Positions 25,621 through 34,803 of a stretch of 64,000 nucleotides of DNA are shown here, piece by piece. Origin of the DNA: Tateyamaria sp. ANG-S1 (GTDB lineage: Bacteria > Pseudomonadota > Alphaproteobacteria > Rhodobacterales > Rhodobacteraceae). The notes below the pieces were generated by a model, which searched no databases, was not told the DNA's origin, and saw nothing but the letters and a program-made list of their open reading frames with translations. The stretch's first letter is position 1. Each line of letters begins with the position of its first letter. The stretch is taken from the NCBI RefSeq assembly GCF_000814025.1, contig NZ_JWLL01000001.1:248001-312000 (forward strand). The letters run 5' to 3'. The position numbers and the translations under genes were made by a program.

Positions 25621-26898
25621 TTAGTTGGTTGCGCCGAACAGGGTTTGGTGCATGAGCGAATAGACATCCGTGGAGTCCATCAGCGGCGCGATCATGTCGC
25701 TGTTCAGGCCTGCGCCACGCACCAGGATGCCCCCGGCGACGTCGCTGTAGCCGGTCCAGGCAATGCCGAAGAATTGGGTATTGCCGTTCGCGTCCGGTGC
25801 CGTTTCGAACGCATCGCCGAATGTGCCCTGGACACCATGCAGAATGCCACCGCCTGAGGTCGTGGCTTCGACCGGGCCTTCCTCCTGATGGTAGACCTGC
25901 ATACCACCGGCGTCGGAATCTGCGGCCATGACCAGCAAGGTATCGTCGCGGTCCTCAAGGAATTCGAGGATCGACCCGACGGCGGCATCGGCCCGGCTGA
26001 GCGCCTCCAGTGTACCTGCGGCGTTCATGTTGTTGGCGATGTTGTCTGTGCCCTCCTCTTCGATGACGGCGAAAAAGCCGTCTTCGTTGCGGCTGACGAT
26101 TGCGAGGGCAACCTCGGTCATTTCGGCGATGGATGGGGCGTTTTCGTTGTAGGTGGGTTTGCCGTCGATCAGGTTCCGTTCGCGTTGCTGGTCGTTGAAG
26201 GTGTGGTTATGGGCGAAGATGCCCAGCAGCTTGTCGGTGCTGTCCGGGTCAAGCGCCATCAACTCGTCTCGGGTGTAGACGATGGTGTAGCCCAACTCTT
26301 CCGCTTTTTCGATGAGGTTCACGCCGTCTTCGCGCTCACCGGGGCCGTGCTGACCGTCGGTGCCCACGGGCAGCAGGTCACGTTCGCCGCCTGCCATGAT
26401 GACCTGAGCGCCCGATTCGATCACCTGTTGGGCGATTTCCGCTGCGTTGCTGCGGCTTTCGTTGGAGGCCACGAAAACTGCTGTGCCGGGTTCCGAGATG
26501 TGGCCCGACTGGACCAGCGCCACAGCCTTGCCTGCCTCCATCGCCTCTTGCGCGATGGACATGTCCTGCCCCGACGCGGCGGTCAGCGGTTCGGTTCCGT
26601 TCATGCCGAAGCTGTCGGCCAGCACTTTGACCCCGTAGGCGTGCACGGTCGCACCGCCGTGGGAGGTGCCGCTTACGCGGTCGGCCATGTGGCCGGTATA
26701 GACGCCGAGTGCTGGAAGCTTGTCCCAGTTCAATTCGCCATCCGGACCCACCGTGTGCATGCGGGCAGCCAGCCAGTGATTGACCCCGGTGCCATCGGGA
26801 TGGAAAAAGATGACGTTGCCCCGTTCCTGGGCAAAAGACGCCGCCGCGGAAACGAGGAATAATCCGGTTGCCAAGGCGATGCGTGCAGGTGTGCGCAT
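25621..26898 (-). CDS. PhoA-superfamily alkaline phosphatase, variant metal site
   Basis: Periplasmic phosphomonoesterase by family. 425 residues with signal peptide ending AASFAQ. Alignable with E. coli PhoA motifs: first metal Asp in FFHPDGTGVNHW, nucleophile Ser in GTSHGGATVHAYG, and the Arg in ASNESR after PGTAVFV. Two zinc-ligand motifs differ: where PhoA has TADHxxxG this protein has AADSDAGG (His to Ser), and where PhoA has EGxxIDWAxH it has EGTDNIANN (His to Asn). The Asp ligands seem kept. Metal use or substrate may therefore be unusual. A 23-bp palindrome precedes the start; no Pho box was recognised. Confidence 0.82.
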   Translation of the reverse strand: MRTPARIALATGLFLVSAAASFAQERGNVIFFHPDGTGVNHWLAARMHTVGPDGELNWDKLPALGVYTGHMADRVSGTSHGGATVHAYGVKVLADSFGMNGTEPLTAASGQDMSIAQEAMEAGKAVALVQSGHISEPGTAVFVASNESRSNAAEIAQQVIESGAQVIMAGGERDLLPVGTDGQHGPGEREDGVNLIEKAEELGYTIVYTRDELMALDPDSTDKLLGIFAHNHTFNDQQRERNLIDGKPTYNENAPSIAEMTEVALAIVSRNEDGFFAVIEEEGTDNIANNMNAAGTLEALSRADAAVGSILEFLEDRDDTLLVMAADSDAGGMQVYHQEEGPVEATTSGGGILHGVQGTFGDAFETAPDANGNTQFFGIAWTGYSDVAGGILVRGAGLNSDMIAPLMDSTDVYSLMHQTLFGATN

Positions 26899-26923
26899 TG
26901 TGTGCTCCGATCTTTGAGTGAGA

Positions 26924-26946
26924 GTTTGGGTAGCAGCTACCCAAAC
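26924..26946. promoter_or_regulatory. perfect 23-bp palindrome upstream of the alkaline phosphatase
   Basis: Arms GTTTGGGTAGC and GCTACCCAAAC flank a single A, giving 11 of 11 matched positions. It ends 25 bases 5' of the phosphatase ATG. A dimeric repressor operator or a 5'-leader hairpin would both fit. Confidence 0.65.
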
Positions 26947-27052
26947 GACTTAAGAACAGGGGCACGTAACGGAAGTGTGTGGTCCTATGACGTATTCGTG
27001 ATCGGGGTGGGCGTGGGCAAAATACCGCCCGCGCCGAGGCGCAAGGGACGTG

Positions 27053-28003
27053 TCAGGCCGGTTCGCGCAGGACGCGGGGCACCTTGAATTCCACGTTTTC
27101 GACTGCTGTTTCAACCATTTCCACAGTGACATCGTAGCGGTCGCGGAAGGCGTCGATCACTTCGTTGATCAGCACTTCGGGGGCGGATGCGCCTGCGGTA
27201 ATGCCCATGGAGGTGATCCCGTCGAGCGCGCGCCAGTCGATGTCTGTCGCCCTTTGCACCAGCTGGGCATAGTTGCAGCCCGCGCGTGCGCCCACTTCGA
27301 CCAGACGTTTGGAGTTGGAGGAGTTCGGCGCGCCGACCACGAGCATGGCGTCGCATTTTGGGGCCATCGCCTTGACCGCTTCCTGGCGGTTGGTGGTGGC
27401 GTAGCAGATGTCTTCCTTGTGCGGGCCGACGATGGCCGGGAAGCGGGACTGGAGCGCTGCCACGATGTCGGCCGTGTCATCGACCGACAGCGTGGTTTGG
27501 GTGACGAAGGCGAGTTTGTCGGGGTCGCGCACATCGACCGTTGCCACGTCTTCGACCGTTTCAACGAGCAGCACTTCGCCCTCGGGCAACTGTCCCATGG
27601 TGCCGACCGTTTCCGGGTGGCCCGCGTGGCCGATCATGATCATTTGCAGGCCGTTGTCGGCGTGGCGTTGCGCCTCGATATGGACTTTGGAGACCAGCGG
27701 GCAGGTGGCGTCCACATAGATCATTTCCCGCGCCTTGGCCGCGTTGGGGACGGATTTGGGCACGCCGTGGGCCGAGAAGATGACGGGGCGGTCATCGGGG
27801 CATTCGTCGAGTTCCTCGACAAAAACGGCGCCCTTGTCGCGGAGACCGTCCACGACGAATTTGTTGTGCACGATCTCGTGCCGGACAAAGACGGGTGCGC
27901 CCCATTTGTCGAGCGCCATTTCTACGATCTTGATGGCGCGATCGACACCGGCACAGAACCCGCGGGGCGCGGCGAGATAGAGGGTCAGTGCGGGCTGTGG
28001 CAT
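27053..28003 (-). CDS. ispH: 4-hydroxy-3-methylbut-2-enyl diphosphate reductase
   Basis: Last enzyme of the MEP isoprenoid pathway, an iron-sulfur protein giving IPP and DMAPP. 316 residues. The three cluster cysteines are visible in [23 protein letters not shown] and GCNYAQL. Also present are [21 protein letters not shown] and the ICYATTNRQ motif. Monocistronic or with the upstream luxR gene (60-base gap). Confidence 0.97.
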   Translation of the reverse strand: MPQPALTLYLAAPRGFCAGVDRAIKIVEMALDKWGAPVFVRHEIVHNKFVVDGLRDKGAVFVEELDECPDDRPVIFSAHGVPKSVPNAAKAREMIYVDATCPLVSKVHIEAQRHADNGLQMIMIGHAGHPETVGTMGQLPEGEVLLVETVEDVATVDVRDPDKLAFVTQTTLSVDDTADIVAALQSRFPAIVGPHKEDICYATTNRQEAVKAMAPKCDAMLVVGAPNSSNSKRLVEVGARAGCNYAQLVQRATDIDWRALDGITSMGITAGASAPEVLINEVIDAFRDRYDVTVEMVETAVENVEFKVPRVLREPA

Positions 28004-28063
28004 GGCGGCTCCTGTTGTTGTCCCAGACCTAAGCGCTTGGGCGCATCGGGTAAAGGGTGCGCG

Positions 28064-28801
28064 CTAGTCAGGGTTGGCTTGGCCAAAGACCAGCCGCGCC
28101 GCTTCGGCCCGGTTGTGGATGCCCAGTTTGCGGTAGGCCGTCTTGGCGTATTCGCTGACGGTGTTGAGGCTGATGCCGCAGACGCGCGCGGCTTCCTTGC
28201 GGCTGAGGCCGCGGGCGAGCATGTAGATCACCTCCGCCTCGCGCGGGCTGAGCGCGTCGAGGGAGGCGGGCATTTCCGGGGCGATGAGGGCCGGGGCATG
28301 GTCGGTCTGGGTGCCTGCCAGTTCTTCGAGCCTGCGGTGGATCAGAAGGCAGAAGAGCCGGAACTGTTCGGCTTGCAGCCACATCTGTTCGAGGAACGTC
28401 TCCCGGTCGAGCGTGGTGCCGAGGTTGAAGCCGCCATAGCGGTCGGCACCGCGCAGGCGGGTTGGGATGCCGAAGCCTGTCAGAAACCCTTCGGCCCTTG
28501 CGGTCTTGATGAACGCCTTGGCCGCGTCGGGCAGGTAGTCGTGATCGGGCAGAAATTCGGGGCCGGTGCGCGTGATGTCGTAGCTGTTGCAGCAATGGCT
28601 GAGGAACGGGTCGGTGTCGGGGCTGGCCTGCGTGTAGAGCCCCGGACAGGTTGTCATAAGCACGCTACCCTGCGCCGGTGTCCCGGTCGCAGTGATATAG
28701 ATCACGTGGCGAATGCCCCGTTTGCGCAACGTCTGTACCACGCCGTCCCACAATGCGTTGACGCATGTGAGGTGTTCCAGTTCTTCAGCATCACGAAACA
28801 T
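28064..28801 (-). CDS. LuxR-family regulator with autoinducer-binding-like N-terminus (LuxR solo)
   Basis: 245 residues. The C-terminal 65 residues are a GerE/LuxR helix-turn-helix (LSPREAEVIYMLARGLSRKE, then LNTVSEYAKTAYRKLGIHNR). The N-terminal 170 residues have the length and general layout of the autoinducer-binding domain (GFLTGFGIPTRLRG corresponds to the central Gly-Pro region), but the Tyr-Asp-Pro-Trp ligand residues of TraR are not evident. No luxI is in the window. A 20-bp palindrome covers the region just 5' of the ATG, suggesting autoregulation. Confidence 0.85.
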   Translation of the reverse strand: MFRDAEELEHLTCVNALWDGVVQTLRKRGIRHVIYITATGTPAQGSVLMTTCPGLYTQASPDTDPFLSHCCNSYDITRTGPEFLPDHDYLPDAAKAFIKTARAEGFLTGFGIPTRLRGADRYGGFNLGTTLDRETFLEQMWLQAEQFRLFCLLIHRRLEELAGTQTDHAPALIAPEMPASLDALSPREAEVIYMLARGLSRKEAARVCGISLNTVSEYAKTAYRKLGIHNRAEAARLVFGQANPD

Positions 28802-28807
28802 GCTGCG

Positions 28808-28827
28808 ATCCCCCCAATCGGGGGGAT
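28808..28827. promoter_or_regulatory. 20-bp palindrome overlapping the luxR ribosome-binding region
   Basis: On the minus strand ATCCCCCCGATTGGGGGGAT ends six bases before the luxR ATG. The arms are 8 of 8 complementary around four bases. Twenty bases is the usual length of a lux box, and the GGGGGGAT arm is also the only Shine-Dalgarno-like sequence, so binding or hairpin formation would block translation. Confidence 0.6.
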
Positions 28828-28913
28828 ATTTACACAGTTGTTTTTGTTTTAAAACTGCGGGGTGTGTCAGAGATGAGGCACGCCATATTTGAGCACGAAC
28901 CCATTTTTATATG

Positions 28914-28945
28914 ACGGGCAGGGACATTGCGGTGTCACTGCCCGT
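28914..28945 (-). terminator. hairpin after the NYN gene
   Basis: An 8-bp outer stem (ACGGGCAG / CTGCCCGT) with a 4-bp inner stem (GACA / TGTC) begins 15 bases past the stop of the minus-strand NYN gene. An AT-rich CATATAAAAAT follows on the minus strand, not a true U-run. Confidence 0.5.
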
Positions 28946-28960
28946 TCATGCAGGGGCAAT

Positions 28961-29533
28961 TTAGCCTTGTGCTTGCAGCTTCTGTTCCCGCTCGGGCATC
29001 GGTTCGCGCGGGGGGCGGCCGATGACGTCCTTCAGCTCGTCGAGCTCGATGAAGTTGTCGGCTTGGCGGCGCAGATCGTCCGAGATCATCGGCGGCTGGC
29101 TGCGAATCGTCGAGACGACAGACACGCGCACGCCCTGGCGTTGAAGGCTTTCCACCAGCGGGCGGAAGTCCCCGTCGCCCGAAAACAGCACGATGTGATC
29201 CACGCGCGGGGCGAGTTCCATTGCATCGACGGCGAGTTCGATGTCCATGTTCCCCTTGACCTTACGCCGACCCATGGAATCAGTGTATTCCTTGGCCGGT
29301 TTGGTCACCATGGTGAACCCGTTGTAATTCAGCCAATCCACGAGTGGACGGATCGGTGAATACTCGTCGTTTTCAAGCAGGGCTGTGTAGTAGAACGCGC
29401 GCAGCAATTTGCCTCTACGCATGAATTCTTGCCGCAGGAGTTTGTAGTCGATGTCGAACCCAAGCGCTTTGGCTGCGGCGTATAAGTTCGAGCCGTCGAT
29501 GAACAGTGCTAACCGTTCGTCTTTGTAAAACAT
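28961..29533 (-). CDS. LabA-like NYN-domain protein (putative RNase)
   Basis: 190 residues. PIN-like NYN fold: first acidic site in LALFIDGSNLYAAAKAL, second in KGNMDIELAVDAME, third in IVLFSGDGDFRPLVESL, the usual Asp positions of metal-dependent RNases of the LabA/YaiI class. The ATG is selected for GGAAGGACA upstream. It ends with a short Gln/Glu-rich tail. Divergent from folK with 100 bases between. RNA target unknown. Confidence 0.88.
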   Translation of the reverse strand: MFYKDERLALFIDGSNLYAAAKALGFDIDYKLLRQEFMRRGKLLRAFYYTALLENDEYSPIRPLVDWLNYNGFTMVTKPAKEYTDSMGRRKVKGNMDIELAVDAMELAPRVDHIVLFSGDGDFRPLVESLQRQGVRVSVVSTIRSQPPMISDDLRRQADNFIELDELKDVIGRPPREPMPEREQKLQAQG

Positions 29534-29633
29534 AAAATGTCCTTCCGAAAATTCGGGGTTCCGCCTGTGATTTCCGTGAGTGAGTGCGTAAAAACGCGAA
29601 ACGGCGGTGGTTGAAAAATAGGTGTTTTTTATT

Positions 29634-30245
29634 ATGTCGCAAGTCACGTCTGGGGTCAAAGCGAGCGAAACCCTGCCGCAAAACCCCTCAAACCTGGTGA
29701 TTGCACTGGGGTCAAACAAGTCCTCTGACGTAGGGTCACCTGCAGAAACCTTGGAAAAAGCACTCGTGGAGCTAGAAGAATCGGGTGCATCAATTCGTGG
29801 GCAAAGCCGCTTTTTTCGGACACCTGCTGTGCCTGCGGGCAGCGGGCCCGACTTTGTGAATGCCGTTGTTTTGCTGAGTGCGACGTGGTCGGCGCCCGAG
29901 GCGATCACGCGTTTGCACGAGATCGAAGCCGATCTTGGGCGCCGTCGGATGGTCCGTTGGGAACAACGTGTGATTGATTTGGATCTTTTGGCCTTTGGTC
30001 ACGAGGTAAGCCCAGACGTTGCGACGTTGCGTCAATGGATGGATTTGCCCCTGGATCAGCAGCAGAAAGCGGCCCCCGGTCAGTTGCTGTTGCCCCACCC
30101 CCGGTTGCATGAGCGTGCTTTTGTACTTGTTCCGATGGCAGAGGTCGTGCCGGATTGGGTGCATCCGATCACCCGGCGCACGGTCGTGGAGATGCGGGAT
30201 GCCCTGCCAGCCGACGATTTGGCCGCCATCACCCCGTTGGAATAG
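29634..30245 (+). CDS. folK: 2-amino-4-hydroxy-6-hydroxymethyldihydropteridine diphosphokinase
   Basis: Transfers pyrophosphate from ATP to hydroxymethyl-dihydropterin in folate synthesis. 203 residues. NLVIALGSNKSS, SRFFRTPAVPAGSGPDFVNAV, RWEQRVIDLDLLAFG (metal Asp pair) and LPHPRLHERAFVLVP are classical HPPK motifs. The start is uncertain: there is no strong SD, and an ATG four codons upstream is in frame. The N-terminus is about 20 residues longer than usual. Confidence 0.94.
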   Translation: MSQVTSGVKASETLPQNPSNLVIALGSNKSSDVGSPAETLEKALVELEESGASIRGQSRFFRTPAVPAGSGPDFVNAVVLLSATWSAPEAITRLHEIEADLGRRRMVRWEQRVIDLDLLAFGHEVSPDVATLRQWMDLPLDQQQKAAPGQLLLPHPRLHERAFVLVPMAEVVPDWVHPITRRTVVEMRDALPADDLAAITPLE

Positions 30246-30318
30246 CGACTTGTCATTCGCTGTAATCGGGCCTAGATAACGGCCTTCTATCCTATCTTGC
30301 CTAAGCTGGAGCATTCCC

Positions 30319-30672
30319 ATGGCCCGCGTGACCGTTGAAGACTGCGTTGACAAGGTTCCGAACCGTTTCGAACTGGTGATGCTTGCCGCACACCGTGCAC
30401 GCGAGATTTCCAGCGGCGCGCCGATTACCGTGGACCGCGACAACGACAAGAACCCTGTCGTGTCCCTGCGCGAAATTGCCGAGGAAACACAGTCTTCGGA
30501 AGAGCTGCGCGAGCGTTTGATCGAATCAAACCAGAGCCAGATCGAAGTGGACGAGGCCGAAGAGGACGCAATGGCGCTTCTCATGGGGGCCGAGCAGGAC
30601 AAGCCGGAAGAAGACAGCATGTCCGAAGAGATGCTTCTGCGTCAGCTTATGGCCGCCCAAGGCCAGGGCTGA
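30319..30672 (+). CDS. rpoZ: RNA polymerase omega subunit
   Basis: 117 residues. [30 protein letters not shown] is the conserved omega core (shown here by its two halves, MARVTVEDC and [13 protein letters not shown]), and a long acidic C-terminal extension follows ([10 protein letters not shown]), as in alphaproteobacteria. It immediately precedes the (p)ppGpp gene, a widespread pairing that fits omega's role in the ppGpp site. Confidence 0.97.
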   Translation: MARVTVEDCVDKVPNRFELVMLAAHRAREISSGAPITVDRDNDKNPVVSLREIAEETQSSEELRERLIESNQSQIEVDEAEEDAMALLMGAEQDKPEEDSMSEEMLLRQLMAAQGQG

Positions 30673-30694
30673 CCCCACCCGGGATGCGGACCGC

Positions 30695-32836
30695 ATGATA
30701 TCTGCCGATGACCTGATCGCGCTGGTCCGCAACTATAACCCCAAAACGAACGAAGACTTGATCCGCCGCGCCTATGTGTTCGGCGGTGAGATGCATGAGG
30801 GGCAGTTCCGCCATTCGGGCGAGCCCTATTTCACGCACCCCGTTGCCGTTGCCGCCATTCTGACCGAGCAACAGCTGGACGATGCCACCATCGTCACCGC
30901 CCTGCTTCACGACACGATCGAGGACACCAAGGCCAGCTACGCCATGGTGGCCGAACAGTTCGGGGACGAGATCGCCAAGCTGGTCGATGGCGTCACCAAG
31001 CTGACCAACCTGCAACTCAGCAGCGTCGAGACAAAGCAGGCCGAGAACTTCCGCAAGCTGTTCATGGCCATGTCAAAAGACATGCGCGTGATCCTCGTGA
31101 AGCTGAGCGACCGTCTGCACAACATGCGGACCATCAAGTCCATGCGCGCCGAAAAGCAGGTGCAGAAGGCGCGCGAGACGATGGACATCTTTGCCCCCCT
31201 TGCGGGCCGCATGGGCATGCAGTGGATGCGCGAGGAATTGGAAGATCTGGCCTTCAAGACCCTCAACCCCGATGCGCGGTCGTCGATCATTCGACGGTTC
31301 ATCACCATGCAGCGCGAAACGGGCGACGTGATCCAGCGTATCACCGGTGATATGCGGCATGAGTTGGAGAAGGTGGATATTGAGGCCGAGGTGTTTGGCC
31401 GGGCGAAGAAGCCCCATTCCATCTGGCGCAAGATGCAGGAGAAGGACCAGTCCTTTAGCCGTTTGTCCGACATCTACGGCTTCCGCGTCATCACCGACAG
31501 CGAAGAGGATTGCTATCGCGCGCTGGGGGCTATTCACCAGCGCTGGCGGGCGGTGCCAGGGCGCTTCAAGGACTATATCAGCCAGCCCAAGACCAACGGG
31601 TATCGGTCTATTCACACCACGGTGTCGGGCCGGGATGGCAAGCGGGTCGAGGTGCAGATTCGCACCCGGCAGATGCATGATGTGGCCGAAACCGGCGTTG
31701 CGGCCCACTGGTCGTATCGGGATGGGGTCCGGTCGCAGAACCCCTTTGCCGTGGACCCGGCCAAGTGGATCAGCCAGCTGACCGAGCAGTTCGACAGCGA
31801 AGAGGACCACGAGGACTTCCTCGAGGCCGTTAAGCTGGAGATGTATTCGGACCAGGTGTTCTGCTTTACCCCCAAGGGGGAGGTGGTGAAATTGCCGAAA
31901 GGCGCCACGCCCATCGATTTTGCCTATGCTATCCACACGCGCATCGGGAATGCGTGCGTAGGCGCAAAGGTTGATGCGATGCGGGTGCCCTTGTGGACAC
32001 GGATCAAGAACGGTCAGTCCGTTGAGATTATCACCGCCGAAGGGCAGACCCCGCAGGCGACGTGGCTGGAGATTGCCACAACCGGCAAGGCAAAGACGGC
32101 CATCCGCCGCAGCCTGCGCGAGGCAGATCGTGACCGGTTCATCACCCTGGGCCGGGAATTGGCGCGCTCGGCCTTTGCTCATGTGCGCAAGAAAGCAACG
32201 GATAAGGCGCTTGAGGCCGCGGCCAAGCACCTGCGTCTCAAGGATGCGGACGAGGTGCTGGCGCGCTTGGGGTCCGCCGAGTTGACAGGGCGCGAGGTTG
32301 TGCAGGCGATCTATCCCGACCTGACGCCGAAGCCCGGCAAGGTGGTTGATGCGCAGCGGGCGGTGATCGGTCTGTTGCCCGGCCAGTCCTTTCAGCGCGC
32401 CACCTGTTGCGAGCCGCTGCCCGGTGAGCGGATCGTCGGCATCACCTTTCGGGGCGAGGGCGTCGTTGTGCATGCCATCGACTGCGGGCGGCTTGTGGAA
32501 TACGAGAACCAGCCTGATCGCTGGCTGGACCTGCATTGGCATGATGGAACCCATCCTGCCGTGTATGGTGTGACCCTGGATGTGACCATCGGCAACGACG
32601 CGGGCGTGTTAGGGCGCATTTGCACATTGATCGGCGAAAGCAAGGCGAATATCTCGAACCTGGAGTTTGTGGATCGGAAACCTGACTTTTACCGATTGCT
32701 GGTCTACGTAGAGCTTCGGGATGCGCAACATTTGCATACGCTGATGGGCGCACTCGAGGCTGAGAGTGATGTGGCCGCCATCAACCGGTTTCGCCGTCCT
32801 GCCCCGTCCGCAGGTCAGGCGGTTGTGGCGGGTTAG
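30695..32836 (+). CDS. rsh: bifunctional (p)ppGpp synthetase/hydrolase (RelA/SpoT family)
   Basis: Stringent-response enzyme. 713 residues with all expected domains: HD hydrolase (HDTIEDTKASY region, residues about 45-150), synthetase (KTNGYRSIHTTV, about 240-350), TGS (FTPKGEVVKLPKGATPIDFA, about 385-450) and C-terminal ACT (about 630-705). The intact HD motif argues for both activities. 22 bases after rpoZ, same operon. Confidence 0.96.
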   Translation: MISADDLIALVRNYNPKTNEDLIRRAYVFGGEMHEGQFRHSGEPYFTHPVAVAAILTEQQLDDATIVTALLHDTIEDTKASYAMVAEQFGDEIAKLVDGVTKLTNLQLSSVETKQAENFRKLFMAMSKDMRVILVKLSDRLHNMRTIKSMRAEKQVQKARETMDIFAPLAGRMGMQWMREELEDLAFKTLNPDARSSIIRRFITMQRETGDVIQRITGDMRHELEKVDIEAEVFGRAKKPHSIWRKMQEKDQSFSRLSDIYGFRVITDSEEDCYRALGAIHQRWRAVPGRFKDYISQPKTNGYRSIHTTVSGRDGKRVEVQIRTRQMHDVAETGVAAHWSYRDGVRSQNPFAVDPAKWISQLTEQFDSEEDHEDFLEAVKLEMYSDQVFCFTPKGEVVKLPKGATPIDFAYAIHTRIGNACVGAKVDAMRVPLWTRIKNGQSVEIITAEGQTPQATWLEIATTGKAKTAIRRSLREADRDRFITLGRELARSAFAHVRKKATDKALEAAAKHLRLKDADEVLARLGSAELTGREVVQAIYPDLTPKPGKVVDAQRAVIGLLPGQSFQRATCCEPLPGERIVGITFRGEGVVVHAIDCGRLVEYENQPDRWLDLHWHDGTHPAVYGVTLDVTIGNDAGVLGRICTLIGESKANISNLEFVDRKPDFYRLLVYVELRDAQHLHTLMGALEAESDVAAINRFRRPAPSAGQAVVAG

Positions 32837-32859
32837 GCGCAAGAAGGGGCGACAAGACA

Positions 32860-33519
32860 TTGGTGTTCAAGCGCCGCGACCCCAAGACGTTTCCGCGCGC
32901 GGTGCTGGAGTTTATCTGGCCGCGCGGGGGCTGGGCGCGCGCCTTCCAATACGTCAAGCACCGCGTGCGCCGCTTGCCTGACCGTCCGGAACGGATTGCG
33001 CGCGGCATATGGGCCGGGGTCTTCACGACCTTTACCCCGTTCTACGGCCTGCATTTTCTGGTGGCTGCCGTACTCGCGACAGCGATGCGCGGCAATATCG
33101 TTGCCTCGCTGATGGCCACGTTTTTTGGCAATCCGCTGACGTACGTTCCTATTGGGGTCGTGTCCCTGCAGACCGGTCACTGGCTCTTGGGTACCGAGAT
33201 GAAGGAAGAGACCGAACGGTCTTTTGGTGGGAAGTTCGTTGATGCGGGCGCTGATCTTTGGCTTAACCTCAAGCACGTGTGGCTGAGTGAGCCGCGGGAC
33301 TGGACGAACCTGAGCATCTTTTATGATGAGGTGTTCTTTCCCTATCTGATCGGGGGCATCGTTCCGGGCATCGTGTCGGCCACTGTCTGTTATTACCTGT
33401 CCGTGCCCGTCATTCGCGCCTATCAGAAGCGCCGTAAGGGTGCGATCAAGGCCAAGTTCGAGGCGCTGAAGGCCAAGGCGGCGAGCAAGGCTGCAGGTGC
33501 AAAACCGAAGATCGACTGA
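32860..33519 (+). CDS. DUF2062 membrane protein
   Basis: 219 residues. TTG start (AAGGGG ten bases upstream; a GTG one codon later is possible). Motifs of DUF2062: RPERIARGIWAGVFTTFTPF, ATFFGNPLTYVP and GIVPGIVSATVCYYLS, with three or four membrane helices and a Lys/Ala-rich C-terminal tail (KFEALKAKAASKAAGAK). Function unknown, but it follows rsh in many Rhodobacterales. Confidence 0.85.
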   Translation: MVFKRRDPKTFPRAVLEFIWPRGGWARAFQYVKHRVRRLPDRPERIARGIWAGVFTTFTPFYGLHFLVAAVLATAMRGNIVASLMATFFGNPLTYVPIGVVSLQTGHWLLGTEMKEETERSFGGKFVDAGADLWLNLKHVWLSEPRDWTNLSIFYDEVFFPYLIGGIVPGIVSATVCYYLSVPVIRAYQKRRKGAIKAKFEALKAKAASKAAGAKPKID

Positions 33520-33615
33520 CGCCTTGGTACAATTTTGCGCCTTTGTCCGCATTTCCAGACGGTTGCATCCGCACTAGCTTGCGCGTGAGTGACATGGCTT
33601 GGAAGGACGAAAGCG

Positions 33616-34368
33616 ATGACATCCCCTTTGGGTAAACTGCGCCTTGGTGTGAATATTGACCATGTGGCGACCGTGCGAAATGCGCGTGGTGGCGACACGC
33701 CCGATCCTCTGCGCGCGGCCAAGCTGGCCGAGGCTGCCGGAGCTGACGGCATCACGGCGCATTTGCGCGAGGATCGCCGTCACATCTCGGACGCGGATAT
33801 CGAAGGGTTGATGGATGTGCTGTCGGTGCCCCTGAATTTCGAGATGGCCGCGACCGAAGAGATGCAGGGCATCGCGCTGCGCCATAAGCCGCATGCGGTG
33901 TGCATCGTGCCTGAAAAGCGCGAGGAACGGACGACCGAAGGGGGGCTGGAAGTCGCACGGGAAGAAAACCGGCTTGCCCATTTCATTGCCCCCCTGCGCG
34001 ATGCGGGCTGCCGTGTGTCGATTTTTATCGCCGCCGACAAACGCCAGATCGAAGCGGCGCACCGGATCGGTGCGCAGGTGATCGAGCTGCATTCAGGTGC
34101 CTATTGCGATGCGCATCACGAGGGGCGTCTCGACGATCGGGATCGCGAGTTGGAGGCGATGCGGGAGATGTCGGCCTTTGCCTATTCCCTTGGTCTTGAG
34201 GTGCATGTCGGCCATGGGCTGACCTATGAAACCGTGTCGCCGGTTGCGGCCTTTCCGGAGGTGATGGAGTTGAACATCGGTCACTTCCTGATCGGTGAGG
34301 CGATTTTCCTCGGCCTGGACCCCGCCATTCGCGAGATGCGCCGTTTGATGGATGAGGCGCGCGCCTGA
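33616..34368 (+). CDS. pdxJ: pyridoxine 5'-phosphate synthase
   Basis: Condenses deoxyxylulose phosphate and aminoacetone phosphate to pyridoxine phosphate. 250 residues starting [20 protein letters not shown]. Motifs [31 protein letters not shown] (in parts GGDTPDP and GITAHLRED), [10 protein letters not shown] and GHGLTYETV are diagnostic. GGAAGGA lies upstream of the ATG. Confidence 0.97.
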   Translation: MTSPLGKLRLGVNIDHVATVRNARGGDTPDPLRAAKLAEAAGADGITAHLREDRRHISDADIEGLMDVLSVPLNFEMAATEEMQGIALRHKPHAVCIVPEKREERTTEGGLEVAREENRLAHFIAPLRDAGCRVSIFIAADKRQIEAAHRIGAQVIELHSGAYCDAHHEGRLDDRDRELEAMREMSAFAYSLGLEVHVGHGLTYETVSPVAAFPEVMELNIGHFLIGEAIFLGLDPAIREMRRLMDEARA

Positions 34369-34485
34369 TCGGCATGATCCCGTCGATCTTGGGACTGTTG
34401 CTTGTGCTTTTGGCGGAACCGTCCATTCTGGGGTGAATGTTGAGCGTGCCGGTGCCATGCCGTGTGCGGAAAAAGGGAGCCCAAA

Positions 34486-34797
34486 ATGATCCGCCATTGC
34501 GTTTTCCTGCGTCTCGCCCCCAAGGCGGACAGCGCCGAGTTGGATAAGGTGATGCTGGGGCTGGCGGACGTGGTGCAACGGCTTCCGGGATGTTCGGGCT
34601 TTCGCGCAGGCCCAAACCGGGACTACGAGGGCAAGACGCCGGAGTACCCCTATGGCTTTACGCTGGATGCAATAGATGCCGAGGCACTAGCCACTTACGC
34701 GGTGGACCCTGAACATCAGGAACTGGGCGCGCGGCTTGTTGCGCTGTGCGAGGGTGGTGCGGACGGGATCACCGTTTTTGACATCGATGCGGTCTAG
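34486..34797 (+). CDS. Dabb (stress-responsive A/B barrel) domain protein
   Basis: 103 residues, dimeric alpha-beta barrel ferredoxin-like fold. MIRHCVFLRLAPKADSAELD at the start and YPYGFTLDAIDAEALATYAVDPEHQEL in the middle are typical Dabb features (conserved first-strand His and final-helix HQEL). Enzymatic role not known. Six bases before the hydrolase gene. Confidence 0.82.
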   Translation: MIRHCVFLRLAPKADSAELDKVMLGLADVVQRLPGCSGFRAGPNRDYEGKTPEYPYGFTLDAIDAEALATYAVDPEHQELGARLVALCEGGADGITVFDIDAV

Positions 34798-34803
34798 CGC
34801 CTC

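Noticed and set aside
26899-27052. Pho box in front of the alkaline phosphatase
   Set aside because: No pair of CTGTCAT-like 7-mers at 11-base spacing was found; a 23-bp palindrome is there instead.
27050-28852. 600-codon plus-strand ORF opposite ispH and luxR
   Set aside because: Antisense shadow rich in Val/Gly/Asp/His; both minus-strand genes carry complete family motifs.
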